A stretch of 7,257 bases of DNA, from assembly GCA_021812735.1 (NCBI GenBank), contig JAKAMV010000516.1:1-7257 (forward strand), written 5' to 3'. Numbering within the stretch: the stretch's first letter is position 1; each line of letters starts with the position of its first letter. Both the position numbers and the translations under genes were made by a program. Origin of the DNA: Chloroflexota bacterium (GTDB lineage Bacteria > Chloroflexota > Limnocylindria > Limnocylindrales > CSP1-4). Positions 5,975 through 7,257 of this stretch are shown here, one piece after another. Under the pieces are notes generated by a model. The model was given only the letters and a program-made list of their open reading frames with translations, searched no databases and was not told the DNA's origin.

Positions 5975-6927
5975 GGGCGGTTCCCCGCCCCGGCCCCCGG
6001 CCGGGGCCCCACGCGGGCCAGCCGCGGCAGACCGGCGAGGTCCGCCTGCACGCTGCACCGCCAGCCTGGCAGCCGGTGCGCCGCCGCCGCAACGACGGCG
6101 TCGCCCTGGTCCGCGCCGATCTCGAGCAGCGCGACCCCGTCGGGCGTCAGGGCGTCCGGCAGGCGGTCCAGCAGCCGCCGCACGAGGTCCAGCCCGTCGG
6201 GCCCGCCGTCGAGCGCGGTCCGAGGCTCGAAGGAGAGGTCGCGCGCGAGGCCGTCGAGCTGGGCCGTCGCGACGTAGGGCAGGTTGGCGCAGACCACCGC
6301 GCACCGCGGGTCCACGACCGGCGGCAGCAGGTCCGCCTCCACGAACACCAGCCGGTCCGCAAGGCCGTGGCCCACGGCATTCTCGCGGGCAAGCTGCAGC
6401 GCGTCCGCGGACACGTCGGTGGCCACGACGACAACGTGCTCGGCCATGCGCCGGGCCCGGAGCGCCGCGAGGAGCGCGATGGCGATCGCCCCCGAGCCGG
6501 CGCCCACGTCGGCCACGCGGAGGGCGGGGGCGCCGGGCTGGCGCGGCGTGGCCGTGAGGCGGCGGACCACCTCGGCCAGCGCCGCGTCCACGAGCAGCTC
6601 CGTCTCCGGGCGCGGGATCAGGGCGCGGGGGTCGGTCGCGATGGCCAAGCCGTGGAACTCGCGGAAGCCGCGGATGTAGGCGACCGGCTCGCCGGCCTCG
6701 CGGCGCGCGACCTCGGCGGCGAACTGCGCCCGCGGCCCAGCCCCCACGGGCGCCTCCGGGTGGGCGATCACGCCGATCCGGTCCACGCCCAGCACGTGGC
6801 CGAGCAGCAGCTCCGCGTCCAGTCGCGGCGAGCCCGACCCCGACGCGTCCAGCCGCGCGGCGGCCTCGGCCACCAGCGCCGCCACGGTGCCCGCCGTCGC
6901 CGCCACGTTGCGCGAGGTGTCGGCCAC
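5971..6927 (-). CDS. prmC: Peptide chain release factor N5-glutamine methyltransferase
   Basis: PrmC (HemK) uses S-adenosylmethionine to methylate the glutamine of the GGQ motif in RF1 and RF2, which improves peptide release. The 318-aa product has the helical N-terminal release-factor-binding domain (about 15-95, with SPRLDAELLLGHVLG and GEPVAYIRGFREFHG) and LIPRPETELLV (103-113). The Rossmann methyltransferase domain follows, with motif I VADVGAGSGAIAIALL (138-153), TDVSADALQLARENA (170-184), the substrate loop ANLPY (214-218) and FEPRTALDGGPDGLD (233-247). The usual NPPY reads NLPY here (N215, Y218 kept). The GTG at 6927 begins 3 nt after the prfA stop, with only a weak GGACGAG-like site; coupling to prfA is likely. 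A second GTG at codon 8 is a less likely alternative. The C-terminal 15 residues are Gly/Pro/Arg-rich. Confidence 0.95.
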   Translation of the reverse strand: MADTSRNVAATAGTVAALVAEAAARLDASGSGSPRLDAELLLGHVLGVDRIGVIAHPEAPVGAGPRAQFAAEVARREAGEPVAYIRGFREFHGLAIATDPRALIPRPETELLVDAALAEVVRRLTATPRQPGAPALRVADVGAGSGAIAIALLAALRARRMAEHVVVVATDVSADALQLARENAVGHGLADRLVFVEADLLPPVVDPRCAVVCANLPYVATAQLDGLARDLSFEPRTALDGGPDGLDLVRRLLDRLPDALTPDGVALLEIGADQGDAVVAAAAHRLPGWRCSVQADLAGLPRLARVGPRPGAGAGNRP

Positions 6928-6930
6928 GGC

Positions 6931-7257
<327 letters not shown>

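Noticed and set aside
4311..6092. A 593-codon minus-strand frame ending with tsaC, as a possible fusion protein
   Set aside because: The first 371 codons are Arg/Gly/Pro noise in an alternate frame of the HAD gene; the YrdC domain begins at the GTG at 4979, which overlaps the HAD stop.

Overview
This is a gene-dense, very GC-rich bacterial chromosome segment in which every gene I can support lies on the minus strand, so transcription runs from base 7257 towards base 1. In that order the genes are: the 3' end of prfA (release factor RF1), prmC (RF1/RF2 glutamine methyltransferase), a Cof-type HAD-IIB phosphatase, tsaC (threonylcarbamoyl-AMP synthase), glyA (serine hydroxymethyltransferase), a WecA/TagO/MraY-family polyprenyl-phosphate sugar-1-phosphate transferase, a small AtpZ-type membrane protein, atpB (F0 subunit a) and the 5' end of atpE (F0 subunit c).

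Layout. From 7257 to 4311 the genes are packed: prfA and prmC are 3 nt apart, and prmC/HAD and HAD/tsaC each share a GTGA start-stop overlap, which points to one translationally coupled unit for translation termination and tRNA modification. A 122-bp gap (4189-4310) with a 9-bp GC hairpin and a possible -10 element separates this from glyA. glyA and the wecA-like gene are 45 bp apart and probably co-transcribed. The longest gap (1445-1638, 194 bp) precedes atpZ and carries a candidate extended -10 promoter, so it is the likely start of the ATP synthase operon atpZ-atpB-atpE, whose remaining genes lie to the left of the window.

Organism. The order prfA-prmC-tsaC/sua5-glyA-wecA-like-atp is known from Actinomycetota and from some Chloroflexota. 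The protein sequences (subunit a with RLFGNIYGGE, the wecA-like protein with DRGHIHHRLLDLGLS, the c-subunit N-terminus) look to me more like a high-GC Chloroflexota lineage, for example a Limnocylindria-like group. That is pattern recognition without a search, at roughly 0.6 confidence. Many GTG starts fit the high GC content.

I do not see an undescribed system here; it is a conserved housekeeping locus. The points worth a second look are residue-level and structural: a Thr in place of the expected metal-binding Asp in the wecA-like enzyme, NLPY instead of NPPY in PrmC, a cysteine pair and a His/acidic tail in subunit a, an HAD phosphatase coupled between prmC and tsaC, and several GC hairpins at gene junctions.
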